From: Leptodontidium sp. MPI-SDFR-AT-0119
Taxonomy: Eukaryota; Ascomycota; Leotiomycetes; Helotiales; Leptodontidiaceae
Direction: 5' to 3'
DNA: 64,000 nucleotides
Assembly (NCBI GenBank): GCA_020726505.1
Contig: JAHLEZ010000036.1
Location: 372,001-436,000 of the forward strand
Shown: in pieces, positions 37,353 to 49,090 of the stretch
How the letters are laid out: the number at the start of each line of letters is the position of its first letter
Numbering within the stretch: the stretch's first letter is position 1
The notes under the pieces: model-generated
Told to the model about the DNA's origin: nothing
The model's database searches: none
Seen by the model: only the letters and a program-made list of their open reading frames with translations
Translations under genes and position numbers: made by a program

Positions 37353-39824
37353 ATGACGGATTTCAGCGCTCTCAAAGTGGTGGAACTTAGAGCCGAGCTG
37401 GAAAAACGAGGTTTACCGCAGTATGGGCTGAAGAGGGTTCTTGTGGAGAGACTTGTTGCTGCTACTCGTGAGGAAGAAGGTGGCCCTGGGGATGTGGATG
37501 AAAGGGCTGGTGACGACGAGGAAGATGACTCGGAAGCTGGCTCGAAATCCTCGCTTCAAACTCAGGGTCAGGGAAAAAGCCAAAGCCAGAACCAAGAGTC
37601 AAACCTCACCATCCTATCAATGACAAGATCACGCCCGAGAGACTCACACCCTCAAACTCTCTCCCCCTTTGAGATCCTCGCCCCAGAGATCTTCGCAGCT
37701 ATCCTTTACCACATCACCTCGCCACCCGACCTCGCTCGCCTCTCCTGCGCCTCGACACATTTATATGCACGCGTTGCGCCGATCTTGTTTAGGAAGTTCA
37801 CGTATCATGGTATGCAGCATGAGCGGGAGAGCTTGAAGCGGTTTTGGCTGACTGTTTTGTGGAAAGAAGAATTGGCGGCTTGTGTAGAGGAGGTGGATTT
37901 GGGTGAGTGGGGGAAGTGTCCCAGGTTGGAGGATTGGGTGGGTATGCCTGGTGGTGGGGATGATAGGGCAGAGGACAGTGAAGAGAGTGAGGGGAGTGAG
38001 GGCAGCGAGGAGGTGGCTGAGGAGGACGTTGAGGAGGACGTTGAGGAACAAGATGTTGGAGCGGGTGGCGATGATGATGAACCATGGGATTCCCAGGAAG
38101 AGTCAATCGCAACGATTGAATCAGGCGGTACCAACGATAACGGCTCATCTAACCACGGAGAAGAGAATGAGGCTGAATCTGAATTCGACTTTGGTGAAAA
38201 TCACGCGACCGAGGAAGAGATTCAAGCTGCCCAAGAAAAAATGTCACAGAAATGGCGGAGGAAGAAAGAGAGAGCCGCATTCAAGGCTTTGATGGCTCAA
38301 CCTATGCCGCCTTACTTCAAGATCTCGAAGTCCGACGATGAAGACTCTGATTTCGAACCCTCAGACTCGGGTTCAGATTCTGACAGTTTAGAATATGGTA
38401 CAGAATCTGAGTTTGAGCTTGAGACCGGTGGATATGTTGGTCCAACGGATGCCAGGTCTCGCTATGGAGATATTTACGATGCATTGAGATCCGAGTCCTC
38501 AATGCTGGGGTTCCCATATGAGGATGTGCTTGGTGATTTCTATAAGGCGACGTGGAACCCTGAAAAGGAGCCCGAAGACGAAGAAATACTTTGCCATCTA
38601 TTCCCGCTGTTGAAGAATCTCAAGACTATGTATCTCATGCCAATTGATTTGGAATGGTATAACTTTCCGTTAAAAAATATGGTGACGAAAAGTTTTGAGG
38701 AGGGGCAAGCGAAGGTGTTGGAGAAGTTGGAGACGTTGTATATTTGCAGCTCGCTTCGTAAGTCTGCATATTCACGATTCTCTTATGCTTCATCAGACGT
38801 TGTCTTTGAACCCCAGATTAATGAGAGATCTGTTGTTGACACATACGCAGACATCGGCCCAAAAGACCACCGCCAATATGAGCTTGAAATCTACCAATTC
38901 AGACCCTACCTCCTTCTTCCCAACCTCCACACCCTCGCCCTCTTAACGCCCACTTCAAATATCAATGGTAGAAACGAGCCCGATACAGACCTCACACCCT
39001 ACACCGACAAATGCGCCATAACCTCCCTAACCCTCGACGAAAGCGAGCTCGAGCCGTGCGACACATTCGCTCTTCTCGCCGCCCCAAAAGCCCTGATTTA
39101 CCTCCGCTGGTCTCAAGACTCGCACTGCCAGAGCTGGGGAGGCTGTCAAGCACCCTTCCACGACCTCATCCTCCCAGCCCTAGAAAAGCACAAGCCAACA
39201 CTCAAAGAACTAGATCTCGATCTCAGACACGAGTACTGCACTCGACCCTATCACGTTTCCAATCCCGAAACTTCTCTTGAGAATCTACGTTCTTTCTACG
39301 GAGATCCAACTCCTCCGCACTTGCGTATTGCTAATAAAGATGCGGTCCTCATCGGCTCGTTGAGGGGCTTCGCTGTGCTTAAGACACTCTCGATCGATGC
39401 AGCTGCTCTGTGTGGACATCAGCGCTGGGCCAGATCTCCCACGCCCATGGTAGAACTGCTCCCCCCGAATCTGCACACGCTCAATCTCCGTGTGCACGTC
39501 AACCCAGGACGGCAAGTGGCGACGGGTTTCGAAAACGAGTATTGGATGGAACAGGTATGGGATTTGCTGATCAGGAAAGATGAGTTCATGTCAGGCTTTA
39601 GGGTGTTGGGTATGAGAGTGTGTAGGAAAGGAGAGCATTGGGATCGGGCGAGGTGGTGGGAGGGAGATGAGATTAGGGAGGGGGAGAGATGCTTGCGGGC
39701 GCAGTTGGAGAGAGAGTGTATGAGGGTTGGCGTTAGATTTTTGGTGGAGGATGAGGAGTGGGGGACGAAAATACCGTGGCTTAAGGAGAAGAGCGAGGTC
39801 AGGAATCCCGGGAGTGATTGGTAG
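37353..39824 (+). CDS. SAP-domain plus F-box protein
   Basis: One exon encodes 823 residues. The N terminus is a SAP motif (ALKVVELRAELEKRGLPQYG, residues 6-25, continuing to about 36), a helix-turn-helix that binds A/T-rich or scaffold-type DNA. An F-box follows (about 102-149, SPFEILAPEIFAAILYHI), the signature of SCF ubiquitin-ligase adaptors. A long acidic region with Glu/Asp/Ser runs lies at about 200-350, and the C-terminal 400 residues have LRR-like helices and strands as in fungal F-box proteins. The combination suggests a chromatin- or nucleus-linked ubiquitin adaptor, which is inference from the domains. No intron signal interrupts the frame. No specific orthologue is recognised. 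Confidence 0.82.
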   Translation: MTDFSALKVVELRAELEKRGLPQYGLKRVLVERLVAATREEEGGPGDVDERAGDDEEDDSEAGSKSSLQTQGQGKSQSQNQESNLTILSMTRSRPRDSHPQTLSPFEILAPEIFAAILYHITSPPDLARLSCASTHLYARVAPILFRKFTYHGMQHERESLKRFWLTVLWKEELAACVEEVDLGEWGKCPRLEDWVGMPGGGDDRAEDSEESEGSEGSEEVAEEDVEEDVEEQDVGAGGDDDEPWDSQEESIATIESGGTNDNGSSNHGEENEAESEFDFGENHATEEEIQAAQEKMSQKWRRKKERAAFKALMAQPMPPYFKISKSDDEDSDFEPSDSGSDSDSLEYGTESEFELETGGYVGPTDARSRYGDIYDALRSESSMLGFPYEDVLGDFYKATWNPEKEPEDEEILCHLFPLLKNLKTMYLMPIDLEWYNFPLKNMVTKSFEEGQAKVLEKLETLYICSSLRKSAYSRFSYASSDVVFEPQINERSVVDTYADIGPKDHRQYELEIYQFRPYLLLPNLHTLALLTPTSNINGRNEPDTDLTPYTDKCAITSLTLDESELEPCDTFALLAAPKALIYLRWSQDSHCQSWGGCQAPFHDLILPALEKHKPTLKELDLDLRHEYCTRPYHVSNPETSLENLRSFYGDPTPPHLRIANKDAVLIGSLRGFAVLKTLSIDAAALCGHQRWARSPTPMVELLPPNLHTLNLRVHVNPGRQVATGFENEYWMEQVWDLLIRKDEFMSGFRVLGMRVCRKGEHWDRARWWEGDEIREGERCLRAQLERECMRVGVRFLVEDEEWGTKIPWLKEKSEVRNPGSDW

Positions 39825-41232
39825 GTATTTCCTTTTGGAGGCAGAGATCTTGAAATCAGAGAGATAGCGAGGAGGTAGGTCTCGATGGCTGATGCTTAGC
39901 ATTCTATATACGGCTGGTAATGTAACTTGCTATAAATAGCAAGTATGCTCGGTCTTAATATGGCACCCTTGAGCCTTTAATGGAAGGGAAATTGACAAGA
40001 TGCCGGTGAATGGAGGGTCATATACAGAGCATCATGCTACATGTAGGTTTGTGTATTATGTGAAGATGAGAGCAACTTCTAGCAGCGTTGGTAAACTGTG
40101 GGAAATTAATGTACGAGCAAGATATCATGGCAAGGGGGGAGAAGGGGTTACCATACATTCAGGAATATTCCACGTGTACGTAAACAGCTGGCCTCCCAGG
40201 ATTAGGAAGTACGTACGGAAGAAGCTTTCAGCAACTTGGTTATGTAGTTGTCTATTTTGGTATTGACTGTTCTCATGAAATGACCGACTAAACAAGCTCC
40301 AAATCAGTTCCACGTTCAGGGTAGTCAAATTAAAGAACAACAATAAGCTTTCCCCGTAGTTTGAGGGCTAAGCTATGAGCTTACGAGGAAGCCCATTATC
40401 AGGGTGGTCGATAAGTCAGTTTAGTTAAGTTGACTTAAGTCAGTTGGTCCTAAATTCGTAATTGGTTAGTTCTTCGCCCTAACCCTAATAAGTCAGTGGC
40501 CATATGCTCAACTGATTTAGACTATTAGTTGAGAGGTAGGAAAATCCTCATAATAAGGTTAGTTTAAGTAGGGGTAGTGAATTGATTTTTGGGTAATACC
40601 TCTGGTAAATGAAGCTCGCTTAAGGCAAAATACAAGCTTAAAATTGGCTGAATTAGTAAGGGGCGCAGATCTGGTGGGTACGGCGGGCGTCGGGGCAGCT
40701 GTCGGATGGGTGTCCGGCGACCTGAGCGGCTCATTGTTCAGGCCAACAGGGGTGGCGGAAGAGGGTCCTCTCCTCATTGCATTCCTATACGAGAAGATCT
40801 TACTCCGGATTTGAAACTATCGTATGTGGAACTGGAGAAAATGTTCTATGGTCGGTAGAGCCTGGCCTCAGGGGCGAGGAGTGATATCGTGTGAGTCTAC
40901 GGGAGTCGCTTCCCCTTTGCCCCGCATAGCACGTGACAGCGGTTTGGCGATGTCAACAGGAGGATCACAGCAGACAGCCGGCATAGGATCAATATCAAAC
41001 TTAATATCCATAGCTTCAATGAAAGTTCTGTTAAAAAATCTCAAGAAAGTCTCCAAGTCTCCAAGTCTTCAATATCACTTTCTGGTTCTTGCGCAGTATT
41101 TCACGGCAATACTTCCTTCGCAGGGCAAGTGAGTCGTTGACCAACAGAGCGAACGCTTGCGAGACAGTGAAGAAGAATTATATACTCTATCTAAGAACTC
41201 CTCAAATAATCTCCACTCTATTACCCTACTTC
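39825..41232. other. Border between housekeeping arm and secreted-enzyme block
   Basis: About 1.4 kb without a recognisable gene. A perfect hairpin lies at 39925-39944 and two telomere-like CCCTAA units near 40482-40493. The stretch 40370-40580 is A/T-rich with repeated AAGTCAGT/TTAAGT words and may be transposon debris. The GH43 3' UTR should be at the right end. Confidence 0.45.
39925..39944. terminator. Perfect hairpin downstream of SAP/F-box gene
   Basis: ACTTGCTA and TAGCAAGT form an 8-bp perfect stem around a 4-nt TAAA loop, 100 bp after the SAP/F-box stop. It lies in the likely 3' UTR. A role in mRNA 3' end formation or stability is inference; chance is possible. Confidence 0.35.
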
Positions 41233-43104
41233 TCAATTCCAAACATCATGATCCGGAATATTCTCATCATAATATACCTCATTGACCTCCTTAAACCCAA
41301 CCTTCGGCGCATTATACGGCCATGGATTTCCATTTCCACTCGCAAACAGAGCAAAACTCGCGCCAGAGAAAACAAACCAATTCGCAGGTGCAAACGCCAG
41401 CCAGGATGACGCAATCTCTGCCATCCAGACAGCTGCTTTGCTTCCAATACTATATCCGAGACTGTATTTCAGAGGCGTGACGCGGATATGGAGAGTGATG
41501 TTATCGGGGATGGTGGTGCTGTTGAGCGGAACTTGGTTGCTCTATTTGCCCATCGTTAGTTATCAACGCGGAACGGGAGTGATGGACTTTGACTTACAGT
41601 AGAAGTACCATTCGTGATCAAAGTGCTGTAGAAACACATCCCAGTAGCATTCACACATCCTCGAATTCCGATATCCTGATGCTGCAGTTCGCTCAAGTAT
41701 GCTGAGATACCGACACTCTGACGATAGCCTAGTGATCCTGCGACTGGGAGAAGGGTTGCTGAGAAAGTCATGTTTAGGGACTTTTGTTTTCGGAGAATAG
41801 CTGCGGGGGTGTCGCGATCGCTTAGACCGAAGACGTTGGGTGAGAATGTGATGCCGCTGCTACTGGTAGATCCGTGCTTTGAGCTCTTTGTCCTGCCTGT
41901 CTGGTAATTTGTTGTGTATGGAACACGAAGTTGATACCAACTGGCATCAGGTCCTTGAGAGATGGCGAATGTGTCCTTGAATGGTGCAGGTGGATATTTT
42001 TGATTTGGAGTCTTGCCAAATGATTCGCTCAGCAAGATAGGTTTCCCATCATTCAGAATCGGCCAGCCATCTTTCCACGTCACTGTCGTCAAGAAAGTTT
42101 CTCTGCCTATTTTCAGTCAGTCAAAACACTCCGATCTAGAATTAAAACTTAGAGTAACGTACCTAACGGAGACGTCCCATTAACCTTCCTCCTTGCCAAG
42201 AATGCAGCATACCAATCCCCATCTGGCGTCTCAACAAATGTAGCATGACCCGTAGACTGCACAGTCAAATTATCAAACCCATACGCCCCATTAAACAAAA
42301 TCGGGTTATTCGGCGCTGGCGTCCACGGTCCCTTCGGCGAATCTGACCTCGCGATCGTCGAGCGATGCAAATCATCCGTTCCTCCTTCGGCAATCAACAG
42401 ATAATAATATCCATCCTTCACAAACATCTTCGGGCCTTCATCTCTCGCCGACGAGTTATGCGGTAAAGTTCCATTCCAAAGCGGGATATACTCCCCAATG
42501 CAGTTTCCTGTCTGGAGACTGACTTCGCATTGATAGATTCCCCAGAGCCTGTCAGCGTTGTTGTTTGGTGCCATGAGATTCAAGTAGACTTTGCCGTCTT
42601 TGGGGTCTTGGAAGAGAGACGGATCAATACCCCAGGGTTCGCACCACGTTGGTTTGGACCAGTGGATGAGATCTGGAGAAGAGGAGAAGTAGACGCGGGG
42701 CCAGACGCGGGCGACGGGGTCGTAGGTCCAGCGTGTCATGGAGGCGAGGTAGTAACGACCGTTGATGTAGCTGAGTGTTGGTGCCCAGACACCTGCTCCT
42801 GTCGGTGTGCCGTAAAGTTGGACATCGTCGGGTCCGGTTTGGGCGTGAGAGAAGAGCTCCCAGTTTGCGAGGTCGGTGGATTTGTAGATTGGTGTGCCGG
42901 GGAAGTATTCGAATGATGAGGTGGAAATGTAATACTCATTGCCTACTCGCAGGATACTGGGATCTGGATTCCATCTAGAAAATTTATCAGTTTTTGTGAA
43001 TTTCTACACAATGAGTTGAGAAGCACTTACCCCGAAATAATGGGATTCTTGATCGCTTCTACAGCAGCAACAAGTAACCAAAAGACAGCCGGGAAGAATG
43101 CCAT
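41233..43104 (-). CDS. Secreted GH43 beta-xylosidase/arabinofuranosidase
   Basis: GH43 enzymes remove xylose or arabinose from plant hemicellulose and pectin by inversion. Four exons: 43104-43031, 42974-42163, 42106-41598 and 41541-41233, with three introns of 56 nt each; 567 residues. An 18-residue signal peptide (MAFFPAVFWLLVAAVEAI) marks export. The five-bladed catalytic domain has the base D29 in WNPDPSIL, the pKa-tuning D142 in GIDPSLF and the acid E204 in DEGPKMF. The early pattern GNEYYISTSSFEYFPG is close to the XynB-like (GH43_11-type) group. A C-terminal beta-sandwich domain typical of that group follows, with several N-glycosylation sites. Substrate choice between xylosides and arabinosides cannot be settled here. 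Next gene: a lyase on the same strand. Confidence 0.9.
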
Positions 43105-43867
43105 GGCGAATGTTACCAGATCTAATCTTGCTGAGCGTAGACATCTTCTACAACCTAGGTGAATCTGCAGATATATGGAATTTAAAATGATTGCCAGGAT
43201 AGTGATCAAGAATGACAAGGTTCATCAGCCATGTGGGGAAAATCCCTCCCCCGACAGCTGCCCCGCGCTCATCAATACTATATACGTTCGTTCGTAGGAG
43301 CCAAAGACATGGGACGTCGTCAAGGGTTTCCCCGTCCGATTTCTCTTAATCAGGGTTTCCAATACCGGGGTTCAGTCCGGTGTAACGCCGTGGTGGACTC
43401 TGGCCGCCGCGAGGGGATGCAGTATTGACAAAATAGGTCGCTGCGAGAACTCCAAGAGCCATTTCGTGACGAAGACATTTTTTGCGGCACAACAAAAACG
43501 GATTGACGATGAAGAAGAGGATATTTCATTGTACAACGTAATTTTAGAAACTTTAGAGAAAGAGGAAGCTACTAGATATCTTGCTATACGGCAGTTCTTC
43601 GTAGTTTTAACATGTTCTATTTTCGTTTCGAGAGCGAGAATTTTAAGAAGATTATTCAGATGTTGACAGGTACTCAGATGTCAAATCAACGCATTTACCA
43701 TCACTGTTCGGGTCACAAGGTATCACGATGTTTCGCTGGAAAGAATATTGGGGAGAAAGTAAATTAATTGTGTATACAAAAGAATTCATCGCCATGTTCG
43801 GCTTGGTAGCTACAATTCTTCCTTCAGCTCATGGGACATGAGAAACATCATCCACCACAATTCAAAA
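43105..43867. promoter_or_regulatory. GH43 promoter and lyase 3' flank
   Basis: The minus-strand GH43 starts at 43104, so its promoter is in this spacer. It holds CCGGGG (43365-43370) and CCCCGC near 43262, both matching the CreA consensus SYGGRG on one strand. No gene is recognised. Confidence 0.5.
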
Positions 43868-45474
43868 TCAAGGAGATGCATAGTTAAGCATTCCTATGCC
43901 ATTGGGGCCAATCATTCCACCACCCCAGATTGTTCTATCGTCGTTATTCTTGAACGATCCCTTCCCTGGATAAGACCAGAGCAAATCTCCCCAACTTGGT
44001 TGGTCATTTCCAGTCACTAATGACAACGTCAGCTGATTCCACGAGAATTATAATTTCAGAAGGGTACTAACCATGTCCTTCACCACCAGCAGCATCATAG
44101 GTCTGCTTGGCTTTGGTAGTCCAAGGTGCACTGAGTCCTCTCTTGACGACATATTGATAGTAAAGAATCTAGAGAAATGTAAAATTAGTATTATATTCCC
44201 CTCTCATGAAATGAAGTGTTTGCTTACATCCCAAACCGGGGGGGTCAGGGAGGTTCCACTCGTTCCAAGGCCACGGCTGATGTTCGAAGGAGCAGACCAT
44301 GGGCCGTTGATGAGGATGGCCTCACATCTGTAGAATTTTGGATCATAAGGAACATCGTTTCCGAGGTTATACTTTGCAGAATATTCGGCGCCCTTGAGTA
44401 GCATGTTGTTTCCTATCGAGTAGACATCCGTTCCTTGAGATTGGATGATGCGAGCTGCAAGTGCCGTCCAAGCGAGGCCGTTAACAGCATGCCCTTGATC
44501 ACGGCCAGTTTCAGAGCTTTGCCCACTGTGCTCGTCAATATTCCCGTAAATTCCTCCGCAAATATCGTTTTGGTAGGCATTGAGAGCGTAGTTGTACTTT
44601 TAGTCGTAAGAACAGAGATCTCGAAAACTGATTGGGGAGATCTGTCTTACCATGGTAACATCATCAAGATACACAGCAAAGGACAAAAGCCCCTTAATGG
44701 AAACCATTCCATAGTTGGCTTGCCCGATAATAATGGACTGTCTTGCAAACAGCCAGTACAGCTGGTTGGAAAATCCGCTGCCGCCAGATGCTCTAGCACC
44801 CTTCTCAACCCAGCCTCCTTCCCATCTCATAATCTCGGCCGCATTAGCGAACATATCTCCATCGAGACCAACCATCAAGGAGGTATCAGTGCCAATAATA
44901 CTTGTTAGGTTTGTTCCCCAGGCGTCTAGAATGGTAGTTGAACGATCCCAATGGCTTTGATTGCGGGTAATGTACCACATGAGAGCATTCTGGTATGCAG
45001 CTCGGACATCGTTGGCGAATGAAGTGTAGTTACTGCATGATCCTCTGCAGAGAATTTGCTTGGGTCCTTGCATCACATACTGCACCGCAATCAGTATTCT
45101 ACATTTTCAAAATCGCATAGGGAAAAATTCTTACTGAAGCCTGGGAGTAAGAATCCGTGCTGAAATTCTGGAAAGCGGTTTTCCACGGATCTTGATTATT
45201 GTTGACACCGTTTCGGATTCTCTCGAGATCATCATGAGTATGCCACAGACCTGGATGAACGAAGTCTCCAACCCTCTTCTTCATACCGTTGACATTGTTG
45301 ACGGTAGGAATGGGGCCATTGAGAACCGGAAGGCCGTTCAGAGGTCCCGTCGCAATGACGGTCTTGGCTGAGAGTGTCAGAGCGATAGCAATTTTAACCC
45401 ACTGATCAAGAATTAGCTATCTTCATCCACAACGCGAACGATTTCGCGCTTCGTTAACAGGAACATACCTTCAT
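43868..45474 (-). CDS. Secreted alginate-lyase-fold polysaccharide lyase (six exons)
   Basis: The product belongs to the (alpha/alpha) toroid alginate-lyase superfamily (PF05426 type), which cleaves uronic-acid polysaccharides by beta-elimination; a PL38-like role is possible. Six exons: 45474-45469, 45401-45135, 45079-44651, 44596-44228, 44168-44072 and 44016-43868, with introns of 54-67 nt; 438 residues. The first exon has only six coding bases (Met-Lys), joined to a hydrophobic signal peptide (MKWVKIAIALTLS). Conserved segments are HPGLWHTHDDL, MFANAAEIMRWEGGW, QANYGMVSI and ETGRDQGHAVNGL, all shared with the lyase at 49.8-51.1 kb. The start at 45474 is chosen because only this exon supplies the Met and signal peptide. 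Substrate is unknown. Confidence 0.82.
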
Positions 45475-46341
45475 GATGGAAGTTCAATATCGACGATCTC
45501 AATGAAAGAATAGCAAGGTTGGCTTACCACAAATGGGCGAAATGCCTTTATATCACCCTTTCAATCAAGCTGGATACTAAGAACCAAAAAAATCACTGGC
45601 GTCAATCCCCGAAATTTCTTTTCGACCGATGATCCGATGGCCATATCCCATCCGAAGGATGTCCCTTTGCATGTATCATTAGCTTCGCAGGGTTCACTTA
45701 ATGCAGGGATTAAAGTTTACTATACTTTTACTTTCCTGCAGGAACGACCAGAACCACCATGATCAGATCCGGGACCCCCGCATATTCCCCGATATTACCC
45801 CTCAAAATGGGGTGAGATTTTCCTCCACACAGAAGTTGAAGCGATTGTTGATATCCGGGGGAAATGGCGGAGGTTCGTCCGATATCAAATACGAAGAGGC
45901 GAAGATCTCGCGCTTCCCCCACTCTCTGGCGCTGGGTACGTGAGCGAAACGTGGAGGAGCCCCGCGTGGAAGCCCCTTTTCAGGGAAATTGGTGGCTTTG
46001 TGCTCAACGGCTCGCTTGAGATGCCTTCGTGTAGGTGGCATATGCTTGCCAGTGTCTCCAGCGGGGTTCTCTTTACATGCCACGGTCATGGCTTGGATAA
46101 AGGGAAATGGAAAAAAAAAAAAAGAAAGAAAATAACGAGGGAATCCATCCTCAATACTACCAAGTTTCGTGGTAATTTCACACCTGTAGGTCGCAGCCCC
46201 TCTGTTTTCCTCGAATTGTGGTAAGCGATGGCCTGTTGCAAAACAACAAAGTACACTGATAAAGTTGAATCTTCGAAATTCGGAGGAAGCAATGATTGGC
46301 AGGTGGGGATAATATTCTCGTTGTTTATATACTAAATTAAT
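45475..46341. promoter_or_regulatory. Promoter of the six-exon lyase; GH27 3' flank
   Basis: The spacer carries TCCGGGA (45768-45774) and TCCGGGG (45854-45860), plus CCCCGAAA and CCCCGATA words. A 16-bp A-run lies near 46111-46126. No gene is supported. Confidence 0.5.
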
Positions 46342-47734
46342 CTAAGCTCTAGAGACAACATATACTTTGGTCTGATGAGTGTCCAAATTGGCCGTGATTC
46401 CAGTCTGAACAGTTCCCAGGTCCTTCGCAGCCCACACATCGCGAACCTTGTACTTCGCTCTCGTGCTGTTCTGCAGGCCTGAGATCCCAGACCATGGGAT
46501 ATCAATAGTTGCATTACCTGCTCCCTCGTTGAATGCCAAAATGACATGGCCATTGTTACCGGCAGCCAATGGCCCTACCCAAACTTGTGTCTTCCCTTCA
46601 GTAGAAAGAGTAGGCAGGTACGATACGGCGACACCAGCATCATCCTGATTGATCGCAATGATCTCCTTGTTGAGGTAATTATTCAGCGAGGAATTCCTGA
46701 TCGTGGTAAGATCTGCACCGATGATGAGAGGCGACTTCAAAGCTGCCCAGAACGAGAAATGCGTCTGTTCTTCATACTCCGTCATGCTGCCGGTGCCAAT
46801 CTCAAGCATGTCCATATCAGCTATCTACGCGTTAGCTCATTCCCCAAGTATCCAAAACAGAAGAGATAGTTTACCCCATGATCCAGGACTCTGAAATCCA
46901 GAAAGCTCACGCATCTTCCGAATCATCGTGACAACACTAACACCCGCATATCCCGTATTTAGGCAATACGCAGTCCTGCACACACCATTACTATCGCTCG
47001 CGAACGAGGCCTTGATATCTCCCGACATGCGATACGAATCACTCAATTGATCTGCCCAGAACCAGGGGAATTGATTTCCCCATTGGCACAGGGAGTAAAA
47101 GATTTCTCGCCCCGTGTTCTTTAAGGCGTTCCTCATAATGGCGAACCGTTCTGCTGGAGAGTAAGTGGCGGCTTGGAAACCGCCGCAGTTATCGTATTTG
47201 AGATAATCAACACCCCATTCTGCGTAGGTAGCAGCATCGAGTTCTTCATTACCCCAGCTTCCGGGGTAGAATCCGCAATCGTAAATCCCTGCGTCACTGC
47301 ATGGCAGTCAGTCAGAAATCTACGAATTTCGGAGCGAGGATTTCTCACCTGTATACTCCAAGCTTCAACCCCATCTTGTGCACACGATCAGCCAGTCCTT
47401 TAATCCCCGAAGGAAATCTAGTTGAATTCGCCTGTTGCCGACCATTGGCATCTCTTGAGAAAGACTGCCAGCCATCATCCAAGACGAGATAATTATACCC
47501 CGCCTTGAGAAGTCCAGTAGAGACCAATTTCTCAGCTGTTGGGAGGATGATACTCTCGTTGATATTGAACTTGAAGGAATTCCAACTATTCCATCCTATG
47601 GAGGAGTCAGTTCGTGATGCCCCGACATCCTCGGGGAACTGCTTACCCATTTGTGGTTTGGTAGCTAGGCCTTTGGATTGAGTGGCCAGACCTTGAGAGG
47701 CTAGTGATAGCAGTACAATTGATTCGAACTTCAT
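46342..47734 (-). CDS. Secreted GH27 alpha-galactosidase
   Basis: GH27 enzymes release alpha-linked galactose from galactomannan, raffinose-type oligosaccharides or side chains of other polysaccharides, with retention. Four exons: 47734-47647, 47595-47349, 47296-46875 and 46820-46342, with introns of 51, 52 and 54 nt; 411 residues. A signal peptide (MKFESIVLLSLASQGLA) begins the protein. The TIM-barrel has WNSWNSFKFNINES, the LDDGWQ strand, the nucleophile D147 in YLKYDNCGG and the acid/base D205 in SYRMSGDIK. The SWADMDMLEIGTG and FSFWAALKSPLIIG segments are typical. A C-terminal beta-sandwich closes the protein. It starts back to back with the fasciclin gene, so the two may share a promoter. 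Confidence 0.93.
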
Positions 47735-48281
47735 CTTGTCCTGTCTGCCTTCTTTTCGAAGTCTACTTTGTGATCGAAGCTGAAGATTGCTGACACCGAA
47801 CGAGTAAATAAATCGGTTGGCCTCAAGATAAAAGTGCCAGAGATTGCATCAACGTAAGTCACTTCTTTTCTTTTCAAGCCGATATCTCGATATTTAGTCC
47901 GCGGGTGAAGTCTCGGAGATACTTGATCTCTTGCATCCAAATCCTAAGAATTCCAAGATTTCAATAGTTCGCGATGATAGTACCTGAATAATAACAATTT
48001 GGCACGCGGACCACCCCTGGAAAAGCCCCCGGACAAGCCCCGGTGGAAAGTGGGTTTGCCCCTGGAAGCCACTACGGGGGCCTGCGGGGATTTCGCGGAG
48101 GGGCAACATCACGGACGATCATTCTGTAAAGCTCAACCGAATCATTCTGTAAAGCTCAACCGAAGCCCGCTTAAATCTTTGTATTCTTCTCGATATTGAT
48201 TTCATTGCTGTCCCCAATCATCCTTTTCGATTGATTCACCCAGATATACCTCTCTTCGAGTTTCAGAAGCATCTACTCATC
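47735..48281. promoter_or_regulatory. Divergent GH27/fasciclin promoter
   Basis: The 547-bp spacer sits between two divergent starts. It holds CCCCGGA (48027-48033) and CCCCGG (48038-48043), GC-rich CCCCTGG words and a perfect 23-bp tandem duplication (48118-48163). The block 47999-48112 is much more GC-rich than the flanks. Confidence 0.6.
48118..48163. repeat. 23-bp perfect tandem duplication in promoter
   Basis: Two identical copies of a 23-bp unit (starting ATCATTCTGTAAAG, ending CAACCGA) lie at 48118-48140 and 48141-48163, about 120-165 bp before the fasciclin ATG. The lack of any mismatch suggests a recent duplication. Confidence 0.95.
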
Positions 48282-49090
48282 ATGAAGTTTTCTACTGTTC
48301 TTACAGTCCTTGGACTCGCCATCTCCGGATCTTGCGATCATACGAATCGTGAACCTCTCACATATGCACCGATTCCAGAAGGCACATATGTCGTCCCCAA
48401 GAATGCTAGTATCACCACTTTACTAGATTTCGTGAAATCCAGAGACGATCTTTCGACGTTGGCAAGCGTCCTTGGTCAAGCTGGTGGTGTGTTAATTATT
48501 CCTCTGCTCTGCTCTCCCACCACATTTCCCCATATCTTGTGCCAATAACCAACCATTAATACTGACTGATCTAATTCCAGGTTTCCTCCAAGCCTTCGAC
48601 ACCCCCACACAATGGTCATACACTTTCTTCGCCCCTTCAAACACAGCATTCAACAAAACCGGCGCCTATTTCTCCACATATGTCGCAACGCCAAAAGGGA
48701 AATGGTGGCTAGGAAATCTAATCCAGCATCACTATGTTCCTAACTCTCAGCTGAAAATGAGCGCGTTCAATACCTCCTTCACAAGGATCCAGACGGGCAG
48801 TTTTCTGTATGTGGGAACGCAGATCGTGGATGGCAAGTTGGTGTTGAATCATGCTTCGACGGTTACGAGTGCGAATAATGTTGTTACGAACGTAAGTTGA
48901 ATGCTATTCTCCCTAGCAGCATGAGTGGCGGGGTGACATAAACTTGGCTGATTTGTGGAACTAGGGTATCGTTCATGTCATTGATCATATTTTGGATCCG
49001 GCAGCGCAGATCTTTGAACCAGATGTGGTGAAGACGCCCCAGGCTTTTATTGCTGGAAGTTGTTCGAATCCTTTGTTACCGTATTGCTAG
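48282..49090 (+). CDS. Secreted fasciclin (FAS1) domain protein
   Basis: FAS1 domains mediate adhesion or surface binding in secreted and wall proteins. Three exons: 48282-48486, 48581-48891 and 48965-49090, with introns of 94 and 73 nt; 213 residues. A signal peptide (MKFSTVLTVLGLAISGSC) is clear. The single FAS1 domain spans about 38-195, with the H1 motif region YTFFAPSNTAFN and the H2 region GIVHVIDHIL. No GPI-anchor tail is apparent; the C terminus is short and Cys-containing. The gene is transcribed away from the GH27 gene. Its part in the block may be substrate or surface binding, which is inference. Confidence 0.85.

Noticed and set aside
40559..40777. Pro-rich minus-strand frame as possible gene
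   Set aside because: Short, without domain, and located in repeat-like spacer DNA; no splice partner found.
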